NCBI GenBank assembly: GCA_900128585.1
Contig: LT642338.1
Span: forward strand, 2,655-22,342
Source: Stramenopiles sp. TOSAG23-3
Lineage: Eukaryota; Sar
Direction: 5' to 3'
Length of the DNA stretch: 19,688 bases
Position 1 is the first letter of the stretch, and each line of letters begins with the position of its first letter. The position numbers were made by a program, and so were the translations under genes. This document shows positions 16,582 through 19,688 of the stretch, piece after piece. The notes below the pieces were generated by a model that made no database searches, was not told the origin of the DNA, and saw nothing but the letters and a program-made list of their open reading frames with translations.

Positions 16582-19122
16582 TTACAAACCGGGATCGTTC
16601 CTCAACTCCACCCCTGCTTCTTCGCCTTGTACAACATGGATATCGGCAGTGCTTTCTTCGACCGTGTCCTCTAGAAATGCTCGATCCAGGTCACTTCCAA
16701 ACTCTTCGTCACTGACTTCGATTCCGGCCTCTGTTAGAGGCAACGACAATGCGAGCCTTGCTAACTTTTCTTCGCTGAAGGTACATAGGTCACCGAAATA
16801 TTTGTGGCTGCAAAGGTCTTTTGCCGATGGCCTTTCCTTTGAGTTTAAAGTCAACAAACTGCCGCACAGTTCGGCAAACAGGGAAACCTCAGCATTGTCA
16901 GCCTTAAAAATTTCTTTGCACTGATCGTAAATGTTTTTCTGACTGCTAACATGCAGCTGGCTTTCACTGTTGTTGCGACCATCCACAGGATAACGAAGGA
17001 CATGGTCGTCAGTAAAAAAATCGTGAACCTCATTTCTGCCCGTGCCTTTAACTATCGCCTCTTTGTTTCCTTGGATCATTTCTGGCGGGAACTTCCCGCA
17101 CAAACACTGCATCAAAGCCAAATGTTCAAAACTGTCGTGGGTTTGGAACAACAGGCGCCCGGTAAGCAATTCCATGGCCATACACCCTAGGCCCCATACG
17201 TCCGAGGGAAAGCTCCACGAGTTTCCTAGAACTACTTCCGGAGCCCTGTATTGTCTAGTATTAATTATGGAGCTGTGGTAGTCTTGCTCGTATGCTGCAC
17301 TCCCGAAGTCAATTAATTTTATTTGCAATGTTTTGGGCACGAGGCGCACCGATGCAGATTCCTCCGGGAACTCGAAGTATTCGTCAGACACAAAAAGTAT
17401 GTTTTCCAGTTTTAGATCGGTGTGCACCACACCACACTTATCGTGCAAAAACGCGAGGGCGTTGATTATTTGAAACACAATGTACTGCAAGTGCTTGCCT
17501 TTAAAACCGTAGACGCCACGACGCCGATTGCGCTTCATAAAATAGTAAAGGTTCGGCCCACACGTCTCAAAGACCAAGCAAACATGTTTTCGATAAACAA
17601 AGGAATTGAACATTCGAATTACAAAGGGGGAGGCTCCCGGCCTTTCGTTCTTTTCGAGTTCGTTCAAATTCGTAAGGATATCGGCCTCAATTTTTGCAGC
17701 ATCTCCATAACGTCTAATTTTTCGCACGACTTTTATTGCAACCGTTTCCGGTTCATCGTTCCCATCGCTGGGGCCTTTCAATTCACATTCCAGGACGCGA
17801 CCAAACGTGCCCACGCCCAGTTCTTGCAATATTTTGTACTTTCCAACAGAGTCCCCTTCCATGCCCTCAAAATTTCCCGCGTCGTCGTCACCGTCTTCGT
17901 CCAAGGAGGAGCCGCTGCATTCTGATTCTTCCTCCTGTTCTGGTATGCCTTTTTGCGGGACATATTCACTTGGGTAGTACTTTTTACCAGCGAAATGAGG
18001 CACAAAAGGGAGGTCCATATCCTTTTCTGTGTACGACGGCAGCCCTTCTGCGAAAGATGGGTCCACATCGGACGGTGCATGTGCGTCTACCGCGCCTTCG
18101 TTTGGAGCGTAGTCTGCGTTCAAATCAGAGATGCTGTTCTGCTCGACCGGTGCACACCTGCTATCCATGACAAGGCTAGAGGCTCTTGGCGACTGGTTGT
18201 CTTTGCCCCAAAAGCCTGAATCTGATAACTGCTCCTTAAACTTTTCCACCGGAGTCGATACCGAGAGCCCGGTGTCGGAGCCCGCGGTCAAACGGTCAGC
18301 ACGGCGCGATTTATTCTCAGAATTGTTCCCTTTCCCACGCTTCCCCTCGCGCCCAGGATGCCGATTTCGCTTCCTGTCGGGATCTCCCCTTTTTTGATGC
18401 TTCTGGCGCATTTTAGATCCCCGCTTCGAATCGCGGCGCCTCTGGCGCCACAAGTGCCGCGGGGGAGAACGGGACACCCAGCGCCTACCATGACCATGTC
18501 GCCTGAAGCCTGGCCTATCGCCTTTCCTAGCTTGCAGATTCGAGGGTCGAGACGACCGCTTCCCGTAGTGCTCATTCTCCCCGCCTTCACTATTGAGGCG
18601 CATTCTAAATTTCTTCGTTTTCGTCCTAAATTTTTTCGAGCTAGGCTTTCGCAGCCGCTTCCTCCTCTTCCTAGGAGCTGAAGATTCGTTCTGGTGGGCC
18701 GAGGCACTCCGTTTTCGACTGTCGGCCAAGTCACCTGCTGGTGTGTTTCCTCCGCCACCCCTCTTCGAGAATTTTCCTGCAGAGTACTTGTTGCGCGGGA
18801 GGCGTTTTTTTGAGAAAGAAGACCTCTGCTGCTGGTATTTTGACGTGCTGCCGCCTTGCGAAAATGGGGTTGTCCTTGCTGAGTCCTTCCTTTTGGGTTT
18901 CCTCGACGATTCTCTTACGTTAGGGGTTGAAGAGTGGGCAACGCGTTGGTGGCCTTCCCTGTTTCTCACAGATTTAGAAAAAGGGTGTCTATTGAATTTC
19001 AGACCACTGCGCCCATTCTTAGCCTTGGAGCGCCTGTCCGTACCATGGAGGGTGCCCGACGGCCGAGGCGTCGTGTAACGCTTGCGCGCCGGCTCCACAA
19101 TTTCCCCTTCCTCCGCCTCCAT
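16582..19122 (-). CDS. LAMMER/CLK-type dual-specificity kinase
   Basis: The protein is 846 residues from ATG 19122; the frame opens at GTG 69 bases earlier. The kinase domain spans about 426-785: glycine loop ELGVGTFGRVLECEL, VAIKVV, catalytic HTDLKLENIL (D569), DFGSAAYE (D605), activation segment INTRQYRAPEVVLG and SDVWGLGCMAMELLTG. The family signature, EHLAMMER in most members, reads EHLALMQCLCG here (from residue 666). CLK/LAMMER kinases phosphorylate SR splicing factors in the nucleus. Residues 1-300 are strongly basic, rich in R, K, S and G, with clusters such as RKRRKRLRKPSSKKF, fitting an SR-protein-binding, nuclear-targeting region. An acidic stretch (EEESECSGSSLDEDGDDD) precedes the kinase core. 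The N-terminal coding DNA is more GC-rich than the spacers. It appears intronless, and the C-terminus after the kinase is acidic. Confidence 0.92.
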   Translation of the reverse strand: MEAEEGEIVEPARKRYTTPRPSGTLHGTDRRSKAKNGRSGLKFNRHPFSKSVRNREGHQRVAHSSTPNVRESSRKPKRKDSARTTPFSQGGSTSKYQQQRSSFSKKRLPRNKYSAGKFSKRGGGGNTPAGDLADSRKRSASAHQNESSAPRKRRKRLRKPSSKKFRTKTKKFRMRLNSEGGENEHYGKRSSRPSNLQARKGDRPGFRRHGHGRRWVSRSPPRHLWRQRRRDSKRGSKMRQKHQKRGDPDRKRNRHPGREGKRGKGNNSENKSRRADRLTAGSDTGLSVSTPVEKFKEQLSDSGFWGKDNQSPRASSLVMDSRCAPVEQNSISDLNADYAPNEGAVDAHAPSDVDPSFAEGLPSYTEKDMDLPFVPHFAGKKYYPSEYVPQKGIPEQEEESECSGSSLDEDGDDDAGNFEGMEGDSVGKYKILQELGVGTFGRVLECELKGPSDGNDEPETVAIKVVRKIRRYGDAAKIEADILTNLNELEKNERPGASPFVIRMFNSFVYRKHVCLVFETCGPNLYYFMKRNRRRGVYGFKGKHLQYIVFQIINALAFLHDKCGVVHTDLKLENILFVSDEYFEFPEESASVRLVPKTLQIKLIDFGSAAYEQDYHSSIINTRQYRAPEVVLGNSWSFPSDVWGLGCMAMELLTGRLLFQTHDSFEHLALMQCLCGKFPPEMIQGNKEAIVKGTGRNEVHDFFTDDHVLRYPVDGRNNSESQLHVSSQKNIYDQCKEIFKADNAEVSLFAELCGSLLTLNSKERPSAKDLCSHKYFGDLCTFSEEKLARLALSLPLTEAGIEVSDEEFGSDLDRAFLEDTVEESTADIHVVQGEEAGVELRNDPGL

Positions 19123-19688
19123 ACCGAGACTGCTACCAGGCCAAAACTGTACAGTATGCTGCTGCTTCAGTCGACTATGAACTAGGCCCACGGTTTTATC
19201 TGTATTTTTTTACTCTATCGGCCGATATTCTTCCGGCAAATAACCTACAATTTAAAATTCTCTTTTCAATAAAATCTTTCGTTCACTTTCTTATCTATCA
19301 TCGTACATGAAAATATCTACTATTTCTTTTTTGTTCCCAACATTTAATTGTTCTGCACAATTTTCGGTTTTTACTTTTTTTTCTTCTTCTTCTTTTCTTT
19401 CTTCAGCTTGTTGTTGCTTACTACTTTTTTTTTACTTAACTGCTCTTCCTTTTTTCTTCTTTTTTTATTTCTTTGTACACGCACGCACTGCTGCTGTGTG
19501 ACCTCTGACGTACACAGACATTGTTGTCATTCTTATTCTTATTCGATTGAGATGTTGTACGAGGTACGCGTAGACGACTACGTACAACAATTATAATTAA
19601 AAGTTCGAATTAAATAAAAGCTAAATAAGGACACGACTAAAGAAAGGCCACGGAATGTAATATTACAATAAAATACAATAATACAATA
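19123..19688. promoter_or_regulatory. Upstream region of the LAMMER-type kinase gene
   Basis: This 566-bp region should contain the kinase promoter. A long pyrimidine tract with TTC triplets (about 19373-19472) lies 250-350 nt above the start, so it is purine-rich on the coding strand. Only low-complexity open frames are present, and nothing else is recognised. Confidence 0.5.

Noticed and set aside
17422-19185. Several plus-strand open frames of up to 167 codons opposite the kinase gene
   Set aside because: They mirror GC-rich, arginine-rich coding DNA in other frames and show no protein-family pattern.

Overview
This is nuclear DNA from a microbial eukaryote. The evidence is spliceosomal introns (GTAAGT donors, CTAAC-like branch sites), a kinetochore protein, a LAMMER/CLK kinase, a two-pore channel and a U-box protein, all in mostly single-exon genes separated by AT-rich, low-complexity spacers. 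Homologues of ERICH6/FAM194 and C11orf65/MFI suggest, by inference, a lineage that makes flagella. The gene set would fit a stramenopile or similar protist, but no marker fixes the clade. I see no rRNA, tRNA, CRISPR array, transposase or viral gene.

Layout: (1) 344-1012 minus, SPC25-like outer-kinetochore subunit. (2) 2488-4752 plus, FAM194-type protein with a degenerate thioredoxin fold. (3) 5246-7695 minus, a TMTC-like membrane/TPR protein rebuilt here from four exons, one of only 47 nt. (4) 8639-9493 plus, a PHD/EGLN-like 2-oxoglutarate Fe(II) hydroxylase with an N-terminal hydrophobic anchor. (5) 10054-11610 plus, an IQ-repeat protein with the C11orf65/MFI domain. (6) 11889-14591 minus, a two-pore cation channel. 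(7) 15233-16009 minus, a U-box/ankyrin protein with a C-terminal membrane segment. (8) 16582-19122 minus, a LAMMER/CLK kinase with a long basic N-terminal region. Several open frames extend upstream through TTG or GTG codons. I set starts at the first plausible ATG, so six genes begin 9-69 nt inside the longest frame and the TMTC gene 150 nt inside.

The genes do not form one pathway. Themes are mitosis and splicing control (SPC25, CLK), ciliary or mitochondrial proteins (FAM194, C11orf65) and endomembrane proteins (TMTC, hydroxylase, channel, anchored U-box). Genes 1/2 and 3/4 are head to head; 2/3 and 5/6 are tail to tail; 8, 7 and 6 run in tandem.

The non-coding DNA has structure of its own. 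Simple triplet or purine/pyrimidine tracts lie roughly 210-340 nt upstream of nearly every start codon and are absent from the convergent spacers. A short motif (core AACAGCCAATTTTCTTG) recurs only in convergent or 3'-flanking spacers. A GGTACC-rich segment at about 14.98-15.08 kb holds a perfect 21-bp inverted repeat, with related GGTACC tracts near 5.0 and 16.2 kb.
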